64,000 bases of DNA from Paraescarpia echinospica (taxonomy: Eukaryota; Annelida; Polychaeta; Sabellida; Siboglinidae): NCBI GenBank assembly GCA_020002185.1, contig CM034542.1, positions 54,952,518-55,016,517 of the forward strand, read 5' to 3'. The translations under genes and the position numbers were made by a program. Numbering within the stretch: position 1 is the stretch's first letter; the number at the start of each line of letters is the position of its first letter. Positions 35,201-43,189 of this stretch are shown piece after piece. The notes below the pieces were generated by a model. It saw only the letters and a list, made by a program, of their open reading frames with translations. It was not told the origin of the DNA and ran no database searches.

Positions 35201-36253
35201 CTAGATATATGTGTACAAGCAGTCTTCACATAGTAATTTAAACATGGCTGTAGAGAAGTTGAGATGGTATTCAATTGAACAGGTCTGCTAGGGGTAAAGA
35301 GAAAAGCTGTTTTTAAATCAGTCCTAAGAACTGGATGCCACACTATATAAGAACTGATATGTACCTTTTTAATCTGTTTTTTCTTGTGATATTTCCACTG
35401 TTTGCAGCAACTGTCACCAGTCACTAGTAGTGAAGTATTACATTTGGTGCATCTTATCACAACTGTTCATAACTGTTATATGTTACAGTATAACATGCTA
35501 CATTACAGACAAGCTGTGAGACAAGTAGATTAATAGGAGATCAAATAGAATTTGTTTATAGATTATGAAAATATTGATAGAAATGCTAGCAAGGGTCTGG
35601 GGTCTATACTTGATAAGCCAGACTTCCTTGTCCACCTGTTATATGGGGTCTATACCTGATAAGCCAGACTTCCTTGTCCACCTGTCATATGGGGTCTATA
35701 CTTGATAAGCCAGACTTCCTTGTCCTCCTGTCATATGGGGTGTATACCTGATAAGCCAGATTTCCTTGTCCACCTGTCATATGGGGCTATACCTGATAAG
35801 CCACACTTCCTTGTCCACATGACATCTGGGGTCTATACTTGATAAGCCAGACTTCCTTGTCCTCCTGTCATATTGGGTCTATACTTGATAAGCCAGACTT
35901 CCTTGTCCACCTGCCTTCTGGGGTCTATACTTGATAAGCCAGACTTCCTTGTCCACATGCCATCTGGGGGTCTATACTTGATAAGCCAGACTTCCTTGTC
36001 CACATGCCATATGGGGGTCTATACTTGATAAGCCAGACTTCCTTTTCGCATGCCATCTGGGGTCTATACTTTGGACAGCAATCTTGTCAAAGATTAATTA
36101 CATAATGCTGTGTCCACTGAGCCGTGTGTGTGTTATCCTCCATCTTCCCTCTGTTCCCAGGAGGCAGCCAGGGAGAGGGAGCTGGAACAGAAGCGTCAGA
36201 AGGCTTGGGAGTTGGCTCACCGCGGGGAACCAAAACAAAAGGACAAGAAGTGA
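20219..36253 (+). CDS. IP3-receptor/ryanodine-receptor superfamily Ca2+-release channel, C-terminal 11 exons
   Basis: Exons: 20219-20388, 20973-21062, 24337-24480, 24813-24930, 25697-25820, 26814-26989, 28717-28857 (or from 28708), 29766-29843, 32327-32446, 33572-33706 and 36161-36253 (stop TGA). All phases agree, giving 462 codons. In order the protein shows a pre-membrane helix, hydrophobic segments in exons 2, 3, 4/5, 6 and 7, a pore helix with CTTLYECSVTML, an inner helix ending IIFGIIVDTFSELRD, and a CFIC...FEHHVKEEHN zinc motif. A DFFPVNRALSL segment and a charged C-terminal helix ending QKDKK follow. These match the IP3R/RyR channel domain, and the zinc and DFFP segments lean towards IP3R. 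Such channels release Ca2+ from the endoplasmic reticulum as tetramers. The ligand-binding N-terminus is not in the window. The pore loop is atypical. Intron 2 uses a GC donor. Confidence 0.88.
21112..23384 (+). repeat. 88 bp minisatellite in channel intron 2, ~25 copies
   Basis: The unit contains 'ggggcattaaatctatctcc', 'cacctctctctaacaccac' and a TA-rich stretch ahead of 'atgtgctaac'. Two variants (ggtgccaagatccactc and ggagccaaactatccaatc) come in blocks. A set of about seven units near 21571 recurs ~621 bases later near 22192, so the array has higher-order structure. A last partial copy lies at 23972-24048, after a LINE insertion. Confidence 0.95.
23391..23971 (+). mobile_element. 5'-truncated CR1-like LINE inside the 88 bp array
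   Basis: It is nearly identical to the last ~580 bases of LINE copy 2, from 'ctgtacaaaacaatag' to a tail of about four gttaaatctt units. Flanking 'aagata' at 23385-23390 and 23972-23977 is a probable 6 bp target duplication, and both flanks are minisatellite sequence. The open frame ends at an added shift near 23750 (a gtga/tgaatg change). Confidence 0.93.
24545..24735 (+). repeat. Degenerate ~18-20 bp repeat in channel intron 3
   Basis: Variants of 'gatttccaac' and 'tgacaaaatttc' recur about ten times. The array is old and imperfect. Confidence 0.6.
25018..25300 (+). repeat. 39 bp minisatellite in channel intron 4, ~7 copies
   Basis: A GT-rich unit of the form 'gcatgtatgtgttgggtgg' plus 'atgggtgagtgggtgtgt'. 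It is followed by GT and GCAC low-complexity DNA to about 25490. Confidence 0.92.
26400..26640 (-). mobile_element. Decayed LINE RT C-terminus remnant in channel intron 5
   Basis: On the minus strand, 26620-26510 reads as RGFERRNKAFPLGVVELWN followed by SLP. That resembles the conserved 'F..R.V..WN.LP' end of CR1/Jockey-group ORF2 proteins. The rest is too decayed to assign. Confidence 0.45.
26814..26989 (+). CDS. Channel exon 6: outer pore helix and pore loop
   Basis: This exon starts in phase 1 after 'catgtttcag' and ends at GAG before GTAACC. It encodes a membrane helix with the VFIYGLIVIYIYALLGF stretch, a very short lumenal turret, and the pore helix with CTTLYECSVTMLHRG. In IP3 receptors the equivalent segment continues into an Arg-Ser-(Gly)3-Val-Gly-Asp selectivity filter. 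Here it reads F-T-L-G-I-V-E and then the exon ends. The turret is also much shorter than in vertebrate IP3 receptors. An unseen microexon in the next intron is the main alternative explanation. Confidence 0.85.
27049..27687 (+). repeat. 91 bp minisatellite in channel intron 6, 7 copies
   Basis: The copies are almost identical. The unit contains 'gtggtcaagccaaggtatta', 'gtgaggtggtgtatggaata' and 'gtcaaccagtcaagcactc'. Such low divergence implies recent expansion or homogenisation. Confidence 0.96.
27691..28107 (+). mobile_element. 5'-truncated CR1-like LINE at the edge of the 91 bp array
   Basis: It matches the last ~420 bases of LINE copy 2, including the open frame to LRRAGYM (27734-28009), and has two tail units. 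'cactcagtta' occurs at 27673-27682 and again at 28108-28117, a 10 bp target duplication taken from the minisatellite unit. Confidence 0.94.
28270..28600 (+). repeat. Degenerate ~30-35 bp repeat in channel intron 6
   Basis: Variants of 'aagttgaatttcaacttgtg' and 'ttcaactgttgaat' recur about ten times with heavy divergence. Confidence 0.6.
28708..28857 (+). CDS. Channel exon 7: inner pore helix, with two possible acceptors
   Basis: The exon encodes the S6-like helix VFDVTFFIVITTIGLNIIFG followed by IIVDTFSELRDNK, closely matching the inner helix and gate region of IP3/ryanodine receptors. Two in-frame acceptors lie nine bases apart: after 'cccccag' (exon from 28708, adding F-L-Q) and after 'ttccttcag' (exon from 28717). 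Both keep phase 0. The donor is AAG|GTGCGT. Confidence 0.88.
29303..29359 (+). other. Possible 57 nt cassette exon in channel intron 7
   Basis: A 19-codon open stretch, MDGISKKLRRISNIKQDIE, is bounded by 'gttaacag' and GAG|GTATCT in phase 0-0, so it could be included without breaking the frame. Skipping it gives the spacing expected from the IP3R family between the inner helix and the CFIC motif. A stretch this short can stay open by chance. Confidence 0.2.
29360..29740 (+). repeat. 32 bp minisatellite in channel intron 7, ~11 copies
   Basis: The unit is 'gtgggacaggacctggtg' plus 'ttgaaatatttcta', with some shortened copies near 29580-29630. Confidence 0.9.
29766..32446 (+). CDS. Channel exons 8 and 9: CxxC...H zinc motif
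   Basis: Exons 29766-29843 and 32327-32446 join in phase 0. They give VCFICSRSNYDFEHHGS and then GFEHHVKEEHNQWAYVF. The two Cys and two His correspond to the zinc-binding pair in the C-terminal domain of IP3 and ryanodine receptors, which links the pore to the cytoplasmic assembly. The segment ends with YTALEFYISKQ, where IP3R has a TGPESYV-like stretch. The intron between them is almost all minisatellite. Confidence 0.88.
29986..31612 (+). repeat. 38 bp minisatellite in channel intron 8, ~42 copies
   Basis: The unit is 'tgtctctcatactcatcaac' plus 'atttgtaacactatactt'. Two alternating variants occur (gtaaca or gtaata; ctgtg or ctttg), with a few truncated units near 30950 and 31130. Repeated-sequence open frames on this stretch are artefacts. 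Confidence 0.96.
31850..32320 (+). repeat. TG-rich degenerate repeat at the end of intron 8
   Basis: Variants of 'catgttcagtgtgtttgttg' and 'tgtgttcctg' recur irregularly up to the exon 9 acceptor at 32326. Together with the 38 bp array they fill nearly all of the intron. Confidence 0.8.
33262..33560 (+). mobile_element. tRNA-derived SINE-like copy in channel intron 9
   Basis: A polymerase-III-like head is visible: 'ggcaacatagtgataaga' as a weak A box and 'gagtttgaatcctg' as a B box. It is followed by 'aaccttgggcaagttcattc', a conserved-core type stretch, and a tail ending 'gctatataagaagttacc'. It ends a few bases before exon 10. A related 3' half lies at 35184-35375. Confidence 0.6.
33572..33706 (+). 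CDS. Channel exon 10: cytoplasmic C-terminal segment; source of the 60 bp array
   Basis: The exon opens after 'attgctgcag' and encodes MAKKKYDFFPVNRALSLQ, then an acidic stretch and a helix with SYITYLVTTHKQE. DFFPVNRALSL parallels the DWFPRMRAMSL segment of IP3 receptors that precedes their C-terminal coiled coil. It ends at GAG|GTAAGT. Its last ~60 bases, donor included, are the repeat unit of the following minisatellite, so the true exon end could be any of several downstream copies. Confidence 0.85.
33649..35178 (+). repeat. 60 bp exon-derived minisatellite, ~25 copies, each with a splice donor
   Basis: Each unit is a copy of the 3' end of exon 10 plus donor: 'accatgatgtcctacatcac', 'ctacctggtgacaactcac', then 'aaacaggaggtaagtctacag'. 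Sixty is a multiple of three, so read-through encodes a 20-residue repeat (VSLQTMMSYITYLVTTHKQE). The frame is open from exon 10 through unit 6 and stops in unit 7 at TAA (34057-34059), then is open again from 34060 to 35233. Most units keep GTAAGT. Several of the last eight have GTAACT instead. Confidence 0.95.
35184..35375 (+). mobile_element. SINE-like 3' half after the exon array
   Basis: It shares 'atgagtacct', 'gtcttcac', 'gagaagt...atggt', 'cctaagaactggat' and 'ctatataagaac' in order with 33390-33556. The exon 10 array is therefore flanked by two related SINE-like copies in the same orientation. The head is missing here. Confidence 0.55.
35510..36076 (+). repeat. ~46 bp minisatellite derived from a CR1 3' end, ~10 copies
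   Basis: Bases 35525-35585 are a decayed CR1 ORF2 end (GAT CAA ATA GAA, then 'tatgaaaatattgatagaa'). After it, 'gataagccagacttccttg' plus 'tccacctgtcatatggggtc' repeats about ten times. That unit is the LINE 3' untranslated segment ('gataagccaaagggcttcc...cacctgccatct') expanded in tandem. The last copy ends near the LINE-like 'ggcaatcttgtcaaa'. Confidence 0.85.
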
Positions 36254-38214
36254 TCACCCTTTGAACTCTGACACAGGTGATAAGGTCTTCTGGCAGAGGC
36301 AGCGACCCATCACGTTGTCTTCAACATGCCTGGCTGCTGAGTGGACAGACCTCGCTGGACATAGTGGCTGGTGACTGGACATGTCTGACCAGCACCATGG
36401 ATATGTCGACACGATTTAGTCCTCAGTTACGTTTGATTGGACATGCCTGACCAACACTTTGAACATGTCCATGTCAGTGACCCAGTCACGATTGACTGGA
36501 TATGCTTGACCAACACCTTGTATTTTCTGCATGTTTCAGTGATCCTAGTCAAGGTGGATTGGCTATGCCTGCATGATACAAGTTGTGGTTCTATGACAAT
36601 AATTACATTATAGTTTTACATCACATTTTGTTATCACAAAATATTTCATTCTTGAATGTCCTTTATTTGTTTTAATATTATTTATCTTGGTCATGTGACA
36701 ATACTTATAACTAGTTACCGTTTTTCAAAGAATGAAGGTTTTGTAAAAAAATATTTCTTAGTTGAATGTTCTTTGTGTGGTTTTATTGTTAAATTTTGTA
36801 AACTTCCATGACATCATAAATGTCTTTATTCATGATATTTTTTAATGTATTTGTGTAAAGCCGATCTTTAGATCAGTGTTTTCTGTGATAGCATGTTTTA
36901 TACATAAACCTGCACCTAGACCAATTCATAGATGTCATAAAATCATGGTTGATCTATTTTCACACACTAAGCTATGTTAGCCCCACACAGTGGGCATGCC
37001 AATACTTGACCAATACAGGTGACATTATATAAAACTGATGTAATGACAGGCATGCTACCATAGTTGACATTATGTAAGCTAGACGAAACGTTGGTAATAC
37101 GTATGTTACATTCACTAGTCCACGTTGGGGAGGGGGTAACGCAAGCCAAACTTTCATCAACGTAACTGATGTTTCCCTTCATCTGCCCGACTTGTCAGAT
37201 GGTTGGCTTTATTTTACATTCCAGAGCCATTGGTGAATGGGACCGTATTGAATATTGTGTCGTATGATTTGGTTTATCTTGGTTAATAGTATGGGTTGGC
37301 AAGTTGTATTTTTAACAGAACTTACCCCTATGTTGCTGGCTTTTGTCTCCTTTATTGTTTTTCTCAGCTAATTATTATTTGAATATTTTCAGTAGGAACC
37401 TTTGATCAATGTTATACATACAGTTCTGTGATAAAAACTTGTTAATATCCATGGTTGTAATATGTTAGTTGTTGAAGGTTCACACATATCCGTAGTTGTA
37501 ATATGTTAGGCACTTATGTTAGTTGTTGAAGGTTCACAAATATCCGTAGTTGTAATATGTTAGGCACTTATGTTAGTTGTTGAAGGTTCACACATATCCG
37601 TAGTTGTAATATGTTAGGCACTTATGTTAGTTGTTGAAGGTTCACACATATCCGTAGTTGTAATATGTTAGGCACTTATGTTAGTTGTTGAAGGTCACAC
37701 ATATCCGTAGTTGTAATATGTTAGGCACTTATGTTAGTTGTTGAAGGTCACACATATCCGTAGTTGTAATATGTTAGGCACTTATGTTAGTTGTTGAAGG
37801 TTCACACATATCCGTAGTTGTAATATGTTAGGCACTTATGTTAGTTGTTGAAGGTCACACATATCCGTAGTTGTAATATGTTAGGCACTTATGTTAGTTG
37901 TTGAAGGTCACACATATCCGTAGTTGTAATATGTTAGGCACTTATGTTAGTTGTTGAAGGTCACACATATCCGTAGTTGTAATATGTTAGGCACTTATGT
38001 TAGTTGTTGAAGGTCACACATATCCGTAGTTGTAATATGTTAGGCACTTATGTTAGTTGTTGAAGGTCACACATATCCGTAGTTGTAATATGTTAGGCAC
38101 TTATGTTAGTTGTTGAAGGTCACACATATCCGTAGTTGTAATATGTTAGGCACTTATGTTAGTTGTTGAAGGTCACACATATTTTTAGCACACTGAGGAT
38201 TCATGTTTAATAAA
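36161..38214 (+). CDS. Channel exon 11: C-terminal end and 3' UTR
   Basis: After 'ctgttcccag' the frame reads EAARERELEQKRQKAWELAH and ends in QKDKK with TGA at 36251-36253. This charged helix is where IP3 receptors have their C-terminal assembly coiled coil, but it is shorter. The rest is probable 3' UTR; the first strong AATAAA is at 38209-38214, after an internal 51 bp minisatellite. The UTR end is inferred. Confidence 0.75.
37435..38180 (+). repeat. 51/52 bp minisatellite in the probable channel 3' UTR, ~14 copies
   Basis: The unit is 'cacatatccgtagttgtaat' plus 'atgttaggcacttatgttag' and 'ttgttgaaggt(t)'. The copies are nearly identical except for an optional T. Confidence 0.95.
38209..38214 (+). 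terminator. Candidate polyadenylation signal AATAAA
   Basis: A canonical AATAAA follows the 3' minisatellite and precedes a GT-containing stretch. It is the best-placed signal for the + strand channel transcript, but the use of an earlier site cannot be excluded. Confidence 0.4.
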
Positions 38215-38219
38215 ACTTG

Positions 38220-39460
38220 TCTACACGTGCAACAGAATATTTGTGAACTTATATTTTGTGCCATTTTTTAATTCAGACATTAATTATTAAATGGTTTATT
38301 TGTCAGCATTAGGGATCATTCACAATTATTGACATTTACCTATTCGTACAGAGCGTACTAAATTTTGTAGCAGTCTTATGACAAGGTATATGCAAAGGAC
38401 AAAATAACAACCATGATTATAATGTTTACAAACTTCTTTTCAATTACTAAATTTACTATGATTATACAGTTCACATGCAACCGTTTTATTAAAATTAGTA
38501 TGCATGGTTTGATTCCCTATTCAAGGTTACAACAGCTGATGCCTAGGCCAAATTTTATTTTTGGTAGAATCCAAAATAAGTGACGACTAGTGGCTCACGC
38601 ATACTGTTTAATAGTTTGTATTTACAAACATGCCAGCAAGAGGTACAGGTTGGACTCACTAACCAAGCTTTCTACATACATTGTATATATTATAACCCCC
38701 ACATCAACAACACCCTTTAAAACACGACCAGTGGTCCTGAGGTTAGTTTTAAATTAGTGTTAAATTGACCACCAACAAATGATCAAATATGGTCACCTCT
38801 AAAATAATCCAATAGGGAAACCTAATCCAATAACCGACGACTACTACATTGAACTAAACTACACGATTTGTTTAGTTCACATTACATGTTGACAGCATGT
38901 TAAAATGTGTAAAAGAACACAACAACTGTACATAGAATGACTTCCAAAGTACATGTAGTATTATTGTAACATGAATCAACCTACAAAACTGCCTTCTCCA
39001 TTCATCTAACACATCACAAATCAGGTTCGTTTGTTTTCAAATATGTAGTGCACGAATAGTTTAAATAAGGTGCACCGTTGTGCATAATGTTGTTAACAAT
39101 AATTGGAACAACCGAGTTTGAATATAGATTGGACGACTTACCCCCATTTTAGTTTGGCTCGAAACTAATGTAATAGTTTGCCCAGATTTCATCAAATATA
39201 AATAAAGAATTTGCACAAACAATCTAATTTAGTATAGTCAGTATTAGGTTATGTATTTCATATAAATAAATTTGAAACGAGAGTGAAAATCAAATTGAGA
39301 ATGCAACTTCAAGATAACAATTATATTCACTGAGGGTCTTGTCATGTAACATCTTGAAACCATAACATACTCAGTGGTGACTATTGTACATAACCAACTG
39401 ACTCGCCAAACATGCAGCTCCAGCATTCACACTGTCTCATCCACACAGGGTCTGCAGAAT
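38220..39460. other. Intergenic, no gene seen
   Basis: AT-rich DNA between the convergent channel and SYF2 genes. It presumably includes the SYF2 3' UTR. No repeat or motif stands out. Confidence 0.4.
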
Positions 39461-39468
39461 GCTCATGT

Positions 39469-42400
39469 TTAAATGGCGGTTCCGCGCTCGAGGTTCTGTT
39501 TGATCTCGGTCGTATACTGTCCGTAGAACCGCTCCAGCTTCTTGTTGAACTTCATGTTGCGGTCGTTGATGTAGTCAATGTCGGCGTCCTCGTCGAAGTA
39601 GCGACGGCGACTGTACTTGGCACGCTTCTCAATTCTACAAACACAATGCCTCGGATTAGAACAGATTATGTGCGAGCTGACATCTCGTGTGTGTGTGTGT
39701 CGGTTCTATGTAACATCACACCATCACACCAACTAACAAACGTAATTGTCATACGATTGTCATACATAGTATGATGATGATGATGACGAATCTGCTTATC
39801 CATTTCTGGAAGTTGCAGCTTTGACGGGCTGTCAATAGAGTGAATAGACAGCGCATTCGTTTGCTAATCTCCCAACTTGCGAGACGTCTGCTCCCACGCA
39901 TTCCTACACATCCTTCTTCCATTGTCTCCTGGGTCTTATTCTTCTTCTGCTGCCTTCAACCTTTCCTTCCATTATTAGTCTCTCTAGAGATTAATGCCAT
40001 TTCGTATGGGCAAAACATCTTAGTTTTGTGGGTTGTATTATTCTGAGATACCTTGACTCGTACAGAATACAAGTACAGAGACCCAAAGATTCGCAGAGAC
40101 GTCACTTACTGTTTCTCCAGATCCTCCACCATGTTGTCAATGGCTACCTTGTCATCCTTGAAATCTGTCACTCCCAGGGTGTCGACAGTCGGATAAAACA
40201 CATCACCCCTGTCAAACACACAGTGTTCATTTCACTTGCCAGCAAGAACAGATTACTGTGTCATTGTGACTCTACCACACACTGGTAAAGTCGTCACGTA
40301 CAGATAAATCACCTTTACCTCACAACCACCAGTTACATGTCCAACACAAAAGAAAAATTTCTTTGACCACATAATTGGATACATGTACACTGTTAATGGA
40401 GAGAACCATTAGGTCCATAATCCACTGGGCACTCCGGGGACAGTATTGATCAATTAGAGAAAAGATTAGTCAAGAATGAAAGAATGCTTATTACTTTTTG
40501 AAACAATGAGTAATCTACATATGACAATGAGTGATGTGATTATGCCTACGGGATAAGGACGCTGTTCACTGGGATTATAATTCGTACACTAATACTTTCT
40601 TTTCTATTCTGCTAAATTGTTGTTTTATCACTGTCGGAACTAAGTGAATTTCACTCAGCAACTGTGTACAGAAAAATACAATACTGGATCATGTTGGTTT
40701 AACTGTTGGAGGAATGACCTGATTTGGTCTGACGGATAGTCGTTTTAAGATACTATATTCATTCTATTAAGCTTAAAGTACTCTTAACAAATATTTAAGA
40801 TGCAAAAATATATCAAATTTTGCGTTCAAAGAAGCATAGACCTCAGAGGTGTACACCAATTTTCTGTGGTTTATAGGTACAGCCACCTCAGCAGACGTGA
40901 CTGGCGAGTGGTCTATGCATCAACATATGAGCAACAGGATACCAGAACACTGAAAAGTCTGAAAAATTAGGTGGATATTTTTTCATTACTGATCATTGAA
41001 TCTACTGTGACTTTGGTAGAAATTACAATGATGAATTCCGCAATCAATGCTGGCATTGGAGCCTCGGAGGTCACTCACAGACATACTGCTAAAAAAGGGG
41101 TGTATGTTAATTAGGGCTTGTATGCTTAATAGAACAAATACTGTACAAATTATAATAAACTCTTAGTTGATTGCACCGCTTACATTTGTTGCTTCTGTTT
41201 GTCGTAGCCTGCCATGTCTGGCTTCACCTGCTTGGTGAGTCTCTGGTACTGTCTGTGTGTCGCCTGCTCATAGTCTGAAGACATAACCAGCTATTCAATT
41301 GTGACATCCCGACAGATTTAGTAGAACATATCAGAAATATTGCATGTTTTGATGTGTGGCGAACAGAGATAGAAACTCTAATACTGACAATATTTTCACT
41401 GATGCTGTTATGTTAACAAAAACATTAAAACTGCAAAATGTTTGCTGTAATATTTCCTAATTTTTCACACATCCCCGAGCAACTTAGATAATCTGTCTCA
41501 CAACTGTTTCAGTTTGTTCCTAAAACTAAGCTTAATCTTGGCCGGCGTGCTTGCTGTGTCACTGGGCCTCATCTAGAATGACCCCCACATTACTTTTAAA
41601 TTATCTGGAACTTTATATACCTTCCACAAAAAACTCAAGAATGGTTGTTGGGGATATAGACACTATAGAAGTCTATTATTATTAGTAGTAGTAGCAGCAG
41701 CAGTATATCAATATTGTCTGTAAAAAGACGGTTAATTTAAATGCACAACTAGTAAACAGAGGAGACCCAAGTCGTAAATGGCAGTGTCCAGTAGACTGAC
41801 CTGAGAAGCCTGGGTCTGGGTTCTTCTTCTTCTTCATGCGGTCCCATCTATCGGCCTGCTCTGCCCCTATGTCCAGCAGCTTCACCCGGTCAAAGTCCTC
41901 TCCCCTCTCTACACACTCCTGTCACAAAACAACACAAGTCAAGGCCCTATTAGAACTCCTAATACAATCAGAATTACAATTAAAACAACTGTGTTCATTT
42001 GCATCATAATCAATAATTTCTCATTTAAACTAACGGTAGTTGTTGATAAATAGGTGTTGTTTGTCTTTTGAAAATGATTAATACATTTATGGAGAATTAT
42101 CAGTCGAAAGAACTAAACACAGGTTTGTAAGTATGTAATGTAACAGTCTATGTAATGTAACAGTCGCCTGTGTCTTTCAGACAGTTTGAACGTTTACGTG
42201 CCTTGCGTCTATTGTCTTCCTCCTCTTCCCATTCAATTCTCTGGCGCTTTGACTCCCAGTTACTGGGGAGTTTCTTCCTCTGGTCCTCTGCCACAACCTC
42301 CTGGTGGTTTAACTTCCTCGCCTCGTTCTACAAACAAGAAGTTGGTGATTATACATGACGTGGATGTGGTGCAGATTAAACTTTGATGTCAATATATATG

Positions 42401-42686
42401 TGTATCTTATTAGGAGGTTTACAATTAAAGTGTTCTAGGCCTACTGTGTCTTGTGTAATATATGACATATCGTGTAGGACATATGTCAAATAATGTCCAT
42501 ACGCCAGTCCAGTACCCTAATAAAATCTCCTAGACATTCTGGCCTTCTACTCACCCGTCTCAGCTGTAGATCTCTCAGTCTTGCCAGTCTGTCTGTCTTC
42601 TTGCCATCAGTGGCTGAGCTACTTCCCTGGCTGAATGAAGCAGAGCTTGTGCTGGGTCCTGCACTGCCACTCGCCGCTTCCGCCAT
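39469..42686 (-). CDS. SYF2: Pre-mRNA-splicing factor SYF2, complete, six exons
   Basis: Exons in transcript order: 42686-42555, 42327-42202, 41918-41801, 41274-41184, 40208-40110 and 39634-39469 (stop). They total 732 bases, giving 243 residues, the same length as the human protein. The start is the ATG giving [11 protein letters not shown], with a low-complexity Ser-rich head. Conserved blocks are [73 protein letters not shown] and [11 protein letters not shown]2 acts in the nucleus with the NineTeen/Prp19-related complex of the spliceosome. All exon phases agree. Intron 2 is bounded by GC-AG (AAG|GCACGT); using the nearby GT would break the frame. The gene is convergent with the channel gene. 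Confidence 0.96.
39785..39990 (-). mobile_element. LINE ORF2 C-terminus remnant in SYF2 intron 5
   Basis: It resembles 61272-61480. On the minus strand the better copy reads GRPRRQWEKDVEEYM...ADVWRVGRLANEL, a typical end of L1/RTE-like ORF2 proteins. This copy is more decayed. Confidence 0.55.
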
Positions 42687-42830
42687 CTGCAACCAACAAC
42701 TCACAGTGACACACTGTCAGTGGGAGTAAGAAAATACATCTACAAATTATTATAAATATCTCTGATTCTACATACAGCACATTATGGCATTTGTGTCAAA
42801 CCCAGACCCACCTCGATTTTGCTGTTATAA

Positions 42831-43177
42831 CTTGAGCTTTGCCTAACTTTGATACCTCAGTGTGTTAGTTCTAGCATCCAACATCATCTCAGGCATATTT
42901 ATATTACAAAAATATTATGTCATAGCACATTTTTGAAGCCAAAATAGCAACCCAGTTTTAACTAGTCTGCGCCGCTGCAGTCGTGCGTTACTGCATCGCA
43001 CGTATAAAATGAGCGATATACCAGCGTATGTTGATGCAAACCCGGGCGTTATTTACGCCTCAAAAGTGCACTAAGGCCTAAGCCGCAATATTCTTAAAAG
43101 TAAATATGCCTGGGATAACGCTAAATGGTGGAAGTAACACACTTGAGCCCGAGGTATCAAAGTTAGGCAAAACTCAA
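42831..43177. mobile_element. MITE-like element with ~27 bp terminal inverted repeats
   Basis: 'cttgagctttgcctaacttt' plus 'gatacctc' at 42831-42858 is mirrored by 43151-43177 in reverse complement. TTATA flanks both sides (42825-42829 and 43178-43182), a probable target duplication. The 347-base element has no coding capacity. It sits ~145 bases upstream of the SYF2 start codon, in or near the promoter. Confidence 0.7.
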
Positions 43178-43189
43178 TTATACTAGGCA

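Noticed and set aside
33563..35233. Independent repeat-protein gene in the 60 bp array
   Set aside because: The unit is clearly the 3' end of channel exon 10 plus donor. A TAA interrupts unit 7 and there is no separate start context.
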